Of a stretch of DNA of 64,000 bases, positions 6,686-14,462 are shown one piece after another. The first letter of the stretch is position 1, and each line of letters starts with the position of its first letter. The notes under the pieces are model-generated. The model was not told where the DNA came from and did no database searches. It saw nothing but the letters and a program-made list of their open reading frames with translations. The stretch is from an uncultured Blautia sp. (GTDB lineage: Bacteria > Bacillota > Clostridia > Lachnospirales > Lachnospiraceae): assembly GCA_900539525.1 (NCBI GenBank), contig UQCM01000010.1:1-64000 (forward strand), read 5' to 3'. The position numbers and the translations under genes were made by a program.

Positions 6686-8554
6686 TTACTCTACCGTCAC
6701 ACTCTTGGCCAGATTCCGCGGCTTATCCACATCCAGTCCTCTTGCCACACTGGTGTAATACCCCAGCATCTGCAGCGGGATCACCGCCAGACTGCCGATG
6801 AAATGCTCATCCACCTTCGGGATATACACGGTAAAGTCTACCGTATCCTCGATCTCATAATGTCCGTAGCTGGTCAGCCCCATCAGATAGGCGCCTCTCG
6901 ACTTACATTCAACCATATTGCTGACAGTCTTCTCATAAAGGTCGCTCTGAGTCAGGACACCGACCACCAGCATATGATCCTCCAGCAGACTGATGGTTCC
7001 ATGCTTCAGCTCTCCGGCAGCATACGCCTCGCTGTGGATATAGCTGATCTCCTTCATCTTCAGGCTTCCCTCCAGGGAAATCGCATAATCGATCCCTCTT
7101 CCGATGAAGAACATATCATGGGCATTCGCATACTTAAAGGAGAACCACTGCAGGCGCTCTTTATCCTCGAGCACCTTCTGGATCTTCTCCGGAAGGGTCA
7201 TCAGCTCACTGATGTAGTACCGGTACTTCTCCGTATCCATCTGTTCCCGGACATAGCCGAACCGCACCGCCAGCACATAAGCGGCGATCAGCTGCGTGCT
7301 GTAAGCCTTGGTCGTGGCCACTGCGATCTCCGGTCCCGCCAGCGTGTAAAAGACATGATCCGCCTCCCTTGCGATGGAGGAGCCCACCACATTCACGATC
7401 GCCATGGTCCGGATGCCTCTGCTCTTTGCCTCCCTCAGCGCTGCAAGGCTGTCCGCCGTCTCACCGGACTGACTGATGATGATCACCAGCCCGTTCTCAT
7501 CCAGAAGAGGTTTCCGGTAGCGGAACTCCGATGCCAGCTCCACTCTCACCGGGATCTTTGCCAGATCCTCGATCACATACTGCGCCGCCATGCCCACATG
7601 CCATGCCGAACCGCAGGCAACGATATAGATCTGGGAAAGCTTCCGGATCTCCTCATCGGTCAGTCCTGTCTGGCTCAGATCGATCTCCTCATCCTGAATG
7701 ACGGAATTCAGCGTGTCCAGCACCGCCTTCGGCTGCTCATGGATCTCCTTCATCATAAAATGCTCAAATCCTGCCTTCTCCGCCGCCTCGGCATCCCATT
7801 CGATCTGTACCTGCTCCTTTTCGATCTCATCACCGTCCAGATTGTAGAATGCCGCGTGTCCTGCAGACAGCTTCGCCAGCTCCAGATTTCCGATATAGTA
7901 CACCTGTCTCGTATACTTCAGGATCGCCGGAACATCCGATGCCACATAGGTCTCCCCGTCGGTCACCCCGATGATCATCGGACTGTCTTTCCTTGCCGCA
8001 TAGATCTCACCCGGATAATCCCGGAACATGACTGCCAGTGCATAGGAGCCACGTACTCTCACCATCGTCCTGGTGATCGCATCGATGGGTCCCATATGAT
8101 ACTTATTGTAGTAGTAGTCCACCAGCTTCACGACCACCTCCGTGTCTGTCTGGCTGTAGAAGGTATAGCCATGGCGCAGCAGCTTATCCTTCAGCTCCTG
8201 AAAATTCTCAATGATCCCGTTATGGACACCGACCACCTCTGAGTCATCCGTTCTCAGCTTCGCATCTGCCAGGCTCCCCGATACGTGGGGATGTGCATTC
8301 CTCTCACTTGGCTCCCCGTGTGTCGCCCACCGGGTATGCCCGATGCCGCAGGTCCCCGTGACCGCCTCCCCGTTGTTCGTCTTCTCTGCCAGCACACGAA
8401 GCCTCCCCTTGGCCTTTACGACCTTCACCTTCTCGCTGCCGTCCCTGACTGCCAGACCGGCTGAATCATATCCCCTGTATTCCAGCTTTGCCAGCCCGTC
8501 CAGAAGGATCGGCGCCGCCTGTCCACTTCCTGTATAACCAACAATTCCACACAT
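6686..8554 (-). CDS. glmS: Glutamine-fructose-6-phosphate aminotransferase (isomerizing)
   Basis: GlmS makes glucosamine-6-phosphate from fructose-6-phosphate and glutamine, the first step to UDP-GlcNAc for the cell wall. The start is fixed by the N-terminal nucleophile: MCGIVGYTG puts C2 next to the removed Met, so ATG 8554 is right, and frames upstream of it are not coding. The N-terminal Ntn glutaminase domain (about 1-240) contains YRGYDSAG and HTRWATHG. Two SIS domains follow, with IYIVACGSAWH and ISQSGETADS. The C-terminus DVDKPRNLAKSVTVE is the family standard. At 622 residues it is slightly longer than usual. No glmS ribozyme was recognised upstream. Confidence 0.97.
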   Translation of the reverse strand: MCGIVGYTGSGQAAPILLDGLAKLEYRGYDSAGLAVRDGSEKVKVVKAKGRLRVLAEKTNNGEAVTGTCGIGHTRWATHGEPSERNAHPHVSGSLADAKLRTDDSEVVGVHNGIIENFQELKDKLLRHGYTFYSQTDTEVVVKLVDYYYNKYHMGPIDAITRTMVRVRGSYALAVMFRDYPGEIYAARKDSPMIIGVTDGETYVASDVPAILKYTRQVYYIGNLELAKLSAGHAAFYNLDGDEIEKEQVQIEWDAEAAEKAGFEHFMMKEIHEQPKAVLDTLNSVIQDEEIDLSQTGLTDEEIRKLSQIYIVACGSAWHVGMAAQYVIEDLAKIPVRVELASEFRYRKPLLDENGLVIIISQSGETADSLAALREAKSRGIRTMAIVNVVGSSIAREADHVFYTLAGPEIAVATTKAYSTQLIAAYVLAVRFGYVREQMDTEKYRYYISELMTLPEKIQKVLEDKERLQWFSFKYANAHDMFFIGRGIDYAISLEGSLKMKEISYIHSEAYAAGELKHGTISLLEDHMLVVGVLTQSDLYEKTVSNMVECKSRGAYLMGLTSYGHYEIEDTVDFTVYIPKVDEHFIGSLAVIPLQMLGYYTSVARGLDVDKPRNLAKSVTVE

Positions 8555-8656
8555 AGATTCTATCTCCTTTATCCCGGACTGAACGGTTCTATCCCTGCGT
8601 TTCACAGCATCCGGTCCGTTACATCACTCTTTTGTATTTGTAACTGAATCTTTGTC

Positions 8657-8685
8657 ATTGTATCACAGCTTTTGCAAACAATAAA
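8657..8685 (-). promoter_or_regulatory. Possible glmS promoter
   Basis: On the minus strand TTTATT and TACAAT are separated by 17 bases, about 100 bases before the glmS start codon. The -35 box is weak. Confidence 0.35.
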
Positions 8686-8782
8686 CCTTTTGTGCAAAAA
8701 AAAAATACTAAATATACAAAAACAAGCCATTGTGATACCACTTTGCTTCGCCCGTATAACCCATGAAACCCAACAATACATG

Positions 8783-8829
8783 AAAAAAGGTCTGTACAGT
8801 ACAGCAACTCTCCCTGTGCTAACAGACCC
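8783..8829 (-). terminator. Terminator upstream of glmS
   Basis: On the minus strand GGTCTGT pairs with ACAGACC across a structured loop and is followed by six T. It closes the unit of the dehydratase gene and the micro-ORF before glmS. Confidence 0.65.
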
Positions 8830-8843
8830 TGTATCCTCTTCCC

Positions 8844-8921
8844 TTATGCAGTTTTTCTTCTCTTATACAGTGCAAAGAATCCGATTCCGGCAAAAGCCAC
8901 AGCCGCCAGTGCCAGAACCAT
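8844..8921 (-). CDS. Micro-ORF, 25-residue membrane peptide resembling a sortase-signal tail
   Basis: The ATG has AAGGAAGG 9 bases upstream. The peptide is one hydrophobic segment followed by a basic end: MVLALAAVAF then AGIGFFALYKRRKTA. That hydrophobic-then-RRK layout is typical of the C-terminal part of LPXTG-anchored proteins. The frame stays open upstream (EGRNLT...) but shows no LPXTG motif before a stop codon. It is either a free-standing small membrane protein or the remnant of a surface-protein gene. It lies between the dehydratase gene (105 bases upstream) and a terminator. Confidence 0.35.
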   Translation of the reverse strand: MVLALAAVAFAGIGFFALYKRRKTA

Positions 8922-9026
8922 CGTTAGATTCCTTCCTTCAAACCTCCTGAGAAAAAGATTCTCATGAACATCACAGCATTCTCATAACAGCCAGCTGTGT
9001 AACCCTGCTGAATCGGTGTATCGTAC

Positions 9027-10967
9027 TTACACAAACGCCAGTTCCTTCCGTTCTTTCATCTCATCCATTTCCTCAGCCTTTACATTCACTTCTTCCGGCG
9101 TTTTAAAGTTCGGGACCACCGTCCTTAAAGCCTCACGCACCAGATCATCATCCTCGGTCTCGCATGCCCGCTTAAGGATATCCATTTTTTCTGCAATCTC
9201 TGCTTCACTCAGTGGAGTATCCCGCTCGATAAAGATCAGGCTGTTGTCCGTTTTATCCAGTTCTTCTGTCTTTACAAGAAGCTCCTCATAGAGTTTTTCT
9301 CCCGGCCGCAGGCCGGTTTCTATGATCTCGACACCCTGTACCCCGGACAGGCGGATCATATTCTCTGCCAGGTCAAGGATCCGTATCGGCTGACCCATAT
9401 CAAGCACAAAAAGCTCTCCATTGTCTGCCATTGCACCACTTGCCAGAACCAGCTGACTGGCTTCCGGAATCGTCATGAAATACCGGATGATACGCTTATC
9501 CGTAACCGTTACCGGACCGCCATTGGCGATCTGTCTCTTAAATAGTGGAATCACAGAACCCGCTGACCCAAGCACATTTCCAAAACGGGTCGCACTATAC
9601 GTTACCCTGCCATGCGTACTTGCACTTTGAACGAGCAACTCACACATTCGTTTCGTTGCACCCATGACATTGGTGGGATTGACCGCCTTATCCGTAGACA
9701 CCATCATAAAACGCTCTGCACCATACGCTTCACACAGATCGATCACATTTTTTGTGCCGAACACATTGTTCTGAACTGCTTCTACACAATTATGCTCCAT
9801 CAGTGGAACGTGTTTGTGTGCTGCGGCGTTGATTACGATCTGCGGATGATAGGTACGGAACACCTTTTCCAGAGCCTTCTTATGGGTAATGGACATAACC
9901 TCGATCTGCACATCCAGCTTTCCGGCATATGCCATCTTCAGCTCCTGCTGAACATCGTAAGCCCCGTTCTCATGAATATCCAGTATGATGATCTGCTTCG
10001 GGTTCATCTTCGCCAGCTGACGGCAAAGCTCGGAGCCGATCGAACCGCCTCCTCCTGTGATCAGGATGACTTTATCACGATAGTAAGCACTGGTTTGTTC
10101 ATCGTTCACCTTGATCGGCTTTCGAAACAGCAGTTCTTCAATATCAAACTCTCTTAAATGCCGCTTTCCACCGGCCGCCTGCATCGTTGGATAGTCGTAT
10201 ACTTTGATCTTATATCCGGCATTCTTATATTGATCATACAGGCTTTTCTTCTTCCCATCGTCAAGACCCGGAATGGCAAATATCACTTCCTGAATATCCA
10301 GCAGCTTCAGATTCTCAAGAATTGTCTGATCCTCCAACAGCACAGGTATCCCATGAATGTCTCTTCCAGCTTTCTCTTTACTCACATCAACAAAACAACA
10401 CGGTGCATATGCTGAGGCTGCATTATTCAAAAGTTCCTCCGCCAGACTCACACCCACACGGCCGGCACCAATGATCGCAATATTGATCTTGGTGGCGTCA
10501 AGTGTCCGTTCTCCGACAATCCTCCTACCTGCAAACAATTTCAGGATAAAGAGAAGACGTCTGCCGGACACTGTCGTATCATTGCCGCATTTGAATGCAT
10601 AACGATAGAGCATCCGTATAGTGAGTGAACCTAACAGGTTCATGGATGCAATCGCAGCAATCCTCGCAAAGAGAATATGCTCGATCGGCAGAACACGCTC
10701 CAGGAAGAGCATCGCAAGAAAAGCTGCAGCATCAGCTGCTACCAGACGGATGTAACACTGAATCCCGCCATATCTCCAGATCTGCCCATAGACATTTCCC
10801 AAAAGCCTTGAAAGAAAAATGCAGAGAAACGCTATCGCAATATGTACTGCTACACCTGAAGCAGAGAGCTTACTACCGGAAAAAACCAGGAACAACAGGT
10901 CAGCTGCAATCAGTATAATAATATCGTAGACAACCAGCTGCCAACGAATACGATTATGTTTCTTCAT
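9027..10967 (-). CDS. Membrane-anchored UDP-sugar 4,6-dehydratase (PglF/CapD/FlaA1 type)
   Basis: This 646-residue protein has four N-terminal membrane helices (about 10-115). A Rossmann-like segment with INIAIIGAGRVGVSLA follows, then a catalytic extended-SDR domain from about residue 290. That domain has the nucleotide motif LITGGGGSIGSE and the active-site region MVSTDKAVNPTNVMGATKR. Family members convert UDP-GlcNAc to the 4-keto-6-deoxy sugar for capsule, exopolysaccharide or protein glycosylation. ATG 10967 is chosen because GGAGGGAG lies just upstream; the frame to 11006 lacks a site. It stands alone, without other glycan genes, behind an unusually long leader. Confidence 0.92.
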   Translation of the reverse strand: MKKHNRIRWQLVVYDIIILIAADLLFLVFSGSKLSASGVAVHIAIAFLCIFLSRLLGNVYGQIWRYGGIQCYIRLVAADAAAFLAMLFLERVLPIEHILFARIAAIASMNLLGSLTIRMLYRYAFKCGNDTTVSGRRLLFILKLFAGRRIVGERTLDATKINIAIIGAGRVGVSLAEELLNNAASAYAPCCFVDVSKEKAGRDIHGIPVLLEDQTILENLKLLDIQEVIFAIPGLDDGKKKSLYDQYKNAGYKIKVYDYPTMQAAGGKRHLREFDIEELLFRKPIKVNDEQTSAYYRDKVILITGGGGSIGSELCRQLAKMNPKQIIILDIHENGAYDVQQELKMAYAGKLDVQIEVMSITHKKALEKVFRTYHPQIVINAAAHKHVPLMEHNCVEAVQNNVFGTKNVIDLCEAYGAERFMMVSTDKAVNPTNVMGATKRMCELLVQSASTHGRVTYSATRFGNVLGSAGSVIPLFKRQIANGGPVTVTDKRIIRYFMTIPEASQLVLASGAMADNGELFVLDMGQPIRILDLAENMIRLSGVQGVEIIETGLRPGEKLYEELLVKTEELDKTDNSLIFIERDTPLSEAEIAEKMDILKRACETEDDDLVREALRTVVPNFKTPEEVNVKAEEMDEMKERKELAFV

Positions 10968-11298
10968 ATGTTCTTCTCCCTCCACTGTGCAAACAAAAGT
11001 TTGCATTATCCTCTCTGTATCAATCGCTTACCATACGTTTTATCGTAATTCTACTATCTCTGCTGCACAGACTTCGATACGATCTCCAGTCCCATCTGTA
11101 CAGTCTGCACTCTTCCGAACATCTCCATCTCCGGCTCTTATACTGTGTATCCTGCCAGTACATCGGTTCGCAAATAACCAGATTCTCTTCTCTTGTGCAG
11201 ATGGCAGAACACTCTAAAGCCATCCGGATCTTATGCACACTGCATAAAAATAAGGGGGCATTTATCCCTCCTCCCACGCACATCTCTTATATTACTGT
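10968..11298 (-). other. Long untranslated leader of the UDP-sugar dehydratase gene
   Basis: From the promoter at 11299-11327 to the start codon is about 325 bases with no family gene. A GGAGGAGGG site precedes a 15-codon frame (11214-11261, minus) that could be a leader peptide. Just before the dehydratase ribosome site, TGCAAAC-TTTTG-TTTGCA forms a hairpin. No known riboswitch was recognised. The whole gap 10968-11818 also holds a degenerate direct repeat, a gene remnant and repeat B. Confidence 0.4.
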
Positions 11299-11327
11299 AT
11301 TATAGCAGAATCTTAACACGAACGCAA
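11299..11327 (-). promoter_or_regulatory. Promoter of the UDP-sugar dehydratase gene
   Basis: On the minus strand TTGCGT is 17 bases from a perfect TATAAT. It is the only strong promoter seen in the gap. Confidence 0.65.
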
Positions 11328-11426
11328 CATTTTCCCGTGTATCACATATCTTTTATACAATTTCATCCATTTTTACAATGCTTATTGTAATAGTACGCTA
11401 CAATTTTGTAACATTTTTCATGATAC

Positions 11427-11507
11427 TTTCCATTGCACTTTTTCTATAGAAATACTGGGAATTTGCTTTTTCCACTGCTCTTTTCCTATGAAAATACTGA
11501 AAATTGG
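11427..11507. repeat. Degenerate tandem direct repeat of about 39 bases
   Basis: Two copies, 11427-11465 and 11469-11507, share TTTCCA.TGC.CTTTT.CTAT followed by AAATACTG, at about three in four positions. They are AT-rich and lie upstream of the dehydratase promoter. Function unknown. Confidence 0.5.
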
Positions 11508-11523
11508 TAACTGTTCAGAGTCA

Positions 11524-11557
11524 TAAAGGTCATATGCACTTCTGCATATGACCCCTT
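11524..11557. other. Strong hairpin in intergenic region
   Basis: AAGGTCATATGCA pairs with TGCATATGACCCCTT across four bases. It starts within a family D repeat end (GTAACTGTTCAGAG at 11510). It has no T-run, so it is not a clear terminator. Confidence 0.4.
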
Positions 11558-11569
11558 AATGCTGCTCTA

Positions 11570-11645
11570 TCACATTCTCTCCCGAAACTGCATGAAAAAC
11601 TCTGTACTGGCAGCCAGCCGCAGCCACTTTCTCAGGATTGACTCC
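11570..11645 (-). pseudogene. Possible 3' remnant of a truncated gene
   Basis: The minus-strand frame reads VEESILRKWLRLAAS then TEFFMQFRERM and stops at 11570-11572. It has protein-like composition but no start: it runs straight into repeat B at 11656. It looks like the tail of a gene cut off by that element or by a deletion. The parent family was not recognised. Confidence 0.3.
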
Positions 11646-11655
11646 TCTACCAGTA

Positions 11656-11822
11656 TACTAGTATAGCGTCCGATAAATAACTGGACCAATCGCGCAGAAT
11701 GCTTTTTCGAGTGTGCAGGTCAAAAAACGCAGGCGTAGCGGGCTACGCTGAGGATTTTACACCTGTGACATCGGGAAAGCAGACCAGCGAAACATAAGGT
11801 TATTTGGTGTGGGTTATACTAG
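11656..11822. mobile_element. MITE-like repeat B, copy 1
   Basis: This 167-base element matches the copy at 60558-60723. The right terminal arm ends GGTGTGGGTTATACTA; the left arm is degraded beyond TACTAGTATA. The core CAGGCGTAGC-GGG-CTACGCTG is a perfect hairpin flanked by longer complementary arms. Its last bases (CTA) are the complement of the TAG stop codon of metA, as at the second copy. No transposase is encoded, so it is presumably non-autonomous. Confidence 0.75.
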
Positions 11823-12739
11823 AACGGTGTACCGTCCAGATCATACGGTGTACTCTGATATACGTAGTAGTTCAGCCAGTTCGTATACAGGTTGTTCGCA
11901 TGAGCTCTCCACATCAACAGTGGTTTCACGGTGCAGTCATCGTTCTGATAATAGTTCTTCGGAATCTGGATGTCCAGTCCCTTTCCAAGGTCGCGCTTGT
12001 ACTCTCCGTCCAGTGTCACCCGGTCGTACTCAGGATGACCCATGACAAAGATCTGACGTCCCTCCTTTGCCATGCCCAGAAAGAAGCCCGCTTCTTCTGA
12101 TTCTGCCAGAATCGTGATCTCCTCGCAGGCACGGATGTCCTCGACAGGAACCTCTGTATGTCTGGAATGTGGCGCCAGAAACATATCATCAAATCCCCTT
12201 ACCAGCGGAATCTTCCGGTTCATCACTCTATGCCAGAAGAGTCCGAAGCATTTTTCCGGCAACCGCTTCTTCTTCAACCCGTAGTGATGGTAAAGCCCTG
12301 CCTGGGCTGCCCAGCAGAGATAGATCGTGGAAGTGACATGTTTTTCACTCCAGTCCATAATCGTCACCAGTTCCTCCCAGTAGTCCACATCTTCAAATTC
12401 CATATGTTCCACCGGAGCTCCTGTGATAATCATTCCATCGAATTTCCGCCTTCTGATCTGATCGAACTCCACATAGAATTTGTTCAGATGGCTGGTGGAG
12501 GTGTTTTTTGATTCGTGACTGCTCATCATCATGAAGGTCACATCCACCTGAAGCGGCGTGTTGGACAGGGAGCGCAGAAGCTGCAGCTCTGTCTCCTCCT
12601 TCAGTGGCATCAGGTTCAGGATCAGAATCTGGATGGGGCGGATATCCTGATGGATCGCCCGGTTCTCATCCATGACGAAGATGTTCTCTCTTTCGAGTAT
12701 TTCCTTTGCTGGCAGCTCTGCCTGGACTTTAATTGGCAT
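11819..12739 (-). CDS. metA: Homoserine O-acetyltransferase (MetA family)
   Basis: This enzyme acylates L-homoserine for methionine synthesis. The 306-residue length is exact for MetA. The catalytic residues are C142 (YLCWAAQAG), H235 and E237 (MGHPEYD). Residue 111 is Glu (TGAPVEHMEFE), which in this family marks acetyl-CoA rather than succinyl-CoA as donor, so homoserine O-acetyltransferase is the better name despite its usual label. It lies 94 bases after the cardiolipin synthase gene and may be co-transcribed. No SAM riboswitch or T-box is visible. The stop codon is built from the end of repeat B. Confidence 0.95.
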   Translation of the reverse strand: MPIKVQAELPAKEILERENIFVMDENRAIHQDIRPIQILILNLMPLKEETELQLLRSLSNTPLQVDVTFMMMSSHESKNTSTSHLNKFYVEFDQIRRRKFDGMIITGAPVEHMEFEDVDYWEELVTIMDWSEKHVTSTIYLCWAAQAGLYHHYGLKKKRLPEKCFGLFWHRVMNRKIPLVRGFDDMFLAPHSRHTEVPVEDIRACEEITILAESEEAGFFLGMAKEGRQIFVMGHPEYDRVTLDGEYKRDLGKGLDIQIPKNYYQNDDCTVKPLLMWRAHANNLYTNWLNYYVYQSTPYDLDGTPF

Positions 12740-12833
12740 ATTTTATTCTTCCTTTCTATACTATATATTTTGCTTTCTATGGGAAATCTGCACGGTCTGT
12801 TTTTTCCTTTTGCTGCATGGCTGAACTGGTGAG

Positions 12834-14459
12834 TCACATTAAAGGTGCTACGAGGCGGAGGAGTTTGGCGGCGATGCGGCTGGGGAGGGGGAGTTTCCCG
12901 AAGTCGCTCTGGTTCATCCGCTGGCACTGCTTCAGGGTGTCCTGGAAGTCCTGCTCGATGCGCGGGATCTCTGCGTTGCGGTACAGGTATGCGGCGCATT
13001 CGAAATGCAGATAGAGGCTGCGGAAGTCCATGTTGATGGTTCCCACGACCGCTTTTCTGTCATCGGAGGTGAATACTTTCGCATGAACAAAGCCCGGTGT
13101 GAATTCGTAGATCTGCACGCCTGCATCCATCAGCTCATTGTAGTAGGTCTTTGCCAGCAGGAAGGCATACATCTTGTCCGGTATATGAGGCATGATGATG
13201 ATGACTTCCACTCCTCGCTTTGCCGCGTAGGTGAGTGCCGTGATCATATCATGATCCAGGATCAGATACGGGGTCATGATATGCACATAATTCTTCGCCG
13301 TATACAGGATATCCATATAGACATGTTCGCCCACAGGCTCATTGTCCAGCGGACTGTCTCCGTATGGCATGACAAATCCGTCCCCGGGCTGCGGAACCTT
13401 TTCCTGCTCCACATTCAGATACCGGTCGAAATCCTCCGGTTTCTCTTTTCTCTCTATATTCCACATTTCGAGAAACATCAGTGTAAAGCTGCGGACCGCA
13501 TCTCCTTTGAGCATGATCGCCGTGTCCTTCCAGACACCGAACCGCTCTTTTTTTCCGATGTATTCGTCTGCCAGGTTGATGCCTCCGGTAAATGCCACCT
13601 TTCCGTCGATCACCACGATTTTCCTGTGGTCTCTGTTGTTCTGGTAGGTGGAAAGCGCCGGAACCACCGGTGCAAACATATGGCACTGGATTCCCATTTC
13701 CTCGAGCGTCCTGGGATAATGGTAGGGGAGCAGGGTGAAACTGCAGGTTCCGTCATAGAGGAAGCGCACTTCCACGCCTTCTTCCGCTTTTCGTCTGAGG
13801 ATCTCCAGGATGGTGTCCCACATGTAGCCTTTTGCCACGATGAAGTATTCCATGAAAATGAAGTGTTCCGCCTTTTCCAGCTGAACCACCAGCTCTTCAA
13901 ATTTCTCCATACCGCAGGAAAAGTATTTTACCGAGGTATTCTGATAGGTCGGGAATCCTCCGCACCGATATACGTATTCGGACAGATGGGGCATCTCCGT
14001 GCTCTCTTCTGCGAGCTTCTGTTTTACTTCCTTCTCCTGTGTCCAGTAGCACATAGTCTCGATGTGCATTTTCTGGATCTTCTTATTGATGGCTTTTGGT
14101 ACCGGCTGCATCTCTACGAACAGATAGAGCAGCGAGCCGAACACGGGCCATCCCAGGATCAGGATGATCCATGAGATCATAAATGCCGGATTTTCCCGTT
14201 TATTTATGATATGTACGACCAGAACGACAGCCAGTGCCTTCATGACGAAGTTCAGGATCACTCCTTTTTCCTGCAGGTACCGGTAGGCGATAAACAGCAT
14301 CAGCACCTGGAGCAGAAGGAGGAGGATGATCACGGCCGTCCTGCCGAAGATCACACCGAAGATTCCCTTTCTGCCCTTTTCGATCGTCTGGCTTTCATCA
14401 ATCTTTTTTCGGATGGTGTCTTTTGTTTCCTTTATGATTTCTTTTTTCTCTTCCAGCAT
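12834..14459 (-). CDS. cls: Cardiolipin synthase (phospholipase D superfamily)
   Basis: This enzyme condenses phosphatidylglycerol into cardiolipin at the membrane. The 541-residue protein starts with a charged coiled stretch, then two or three membrane helices (about 40-125). Two HKD-type motifs follow: HRKIVVIDG near residue 278 and HAKVFTSDD near 463. Both have the H-x-K spacing and downstream acidic or Asn residues (GGIN, GTINMD). The start lies 3 bases beyond the ligA stop codon, so the two genes form an operon. An alternative substrate within the PLD family is possible but less likely. Confidence 0.92.
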   Translation of the reverse strand: MLEEKKEIIKETKDTIRKKIDESQTIEKGRKGIFGVIFGRTAVIILLLLLQVLMLFIAYRYLQEKGVILNFVMKALAVVLVVHIINKRENPAFMISWIILILGWPVFGSLLYLFVEMQPVPKAINKKIQKMHIETMCYWTQEKEVKQKLAEESTEMPHLSEYVYRCGGFPTYQNTSVKYFSCGMEKFEELVVQLEKAEHFIFMEYFIVAKGYMWDTILEILRRKAEEGVEVRFLYDGTCSFTLLPYHYPRTLEEMGIQCHMFAPVVPALSTYQNNRDHRKIVVIDGKVAFTGGINLADEYIGKKERFGVWKDTAIMLKGDAVRSFTLMFLEMWNIERKEKPEDFDRYLNVEQEKVPQPGDGFVMPYGDSPLDNEPVGEHVYMDILYTAKNYVHIMTPYLILDHDMITALTYAAKRGVEVIIIMPHIPDKMYAFLLAKTYYNELMDAGVQIYEFTPGFVHAKVFTSDDRKAVVGTINMDFRSLYLHFECAAYLYRNAEIPRIEQDFQDTLKQCQRMNQSDFGKLPLPSRIAAKLLRLVAPLM

Positions 14460-14462
14460 GTC

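Noticed and set aside
6803..8242. 479-codon plus-strand frame inside glmS
   Set aside because: It is antisense to a highly conserved gene and arises from codon bias; the peptide is His/Leu/Arg-rich without domains.
8555..8680. glmS ribozyme upstream of glmS
   Set aside because: The conserved ribozyme core was not found in the leader, and the likely transcript start leaves only about 100 bases.
11020..11283. 87-codon minus-strand frame in the dehydratase leader
   Set aside because: Composition is odd (many Cys, Trp, Arg), no ribosome site at its start, and no family resemblance.
12740..12833. SAM riboswitch or Met T-box upstream of metA
   Set aside because: The 94-base spacer is too short and AT-rich, with none of the conserved blocks.
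13005..14174. 389-codon plus-strand frame opposite the cardiolipin synthase gene
   Set aside because: Shadow of the PLD-family gene on the other strand, no domain.
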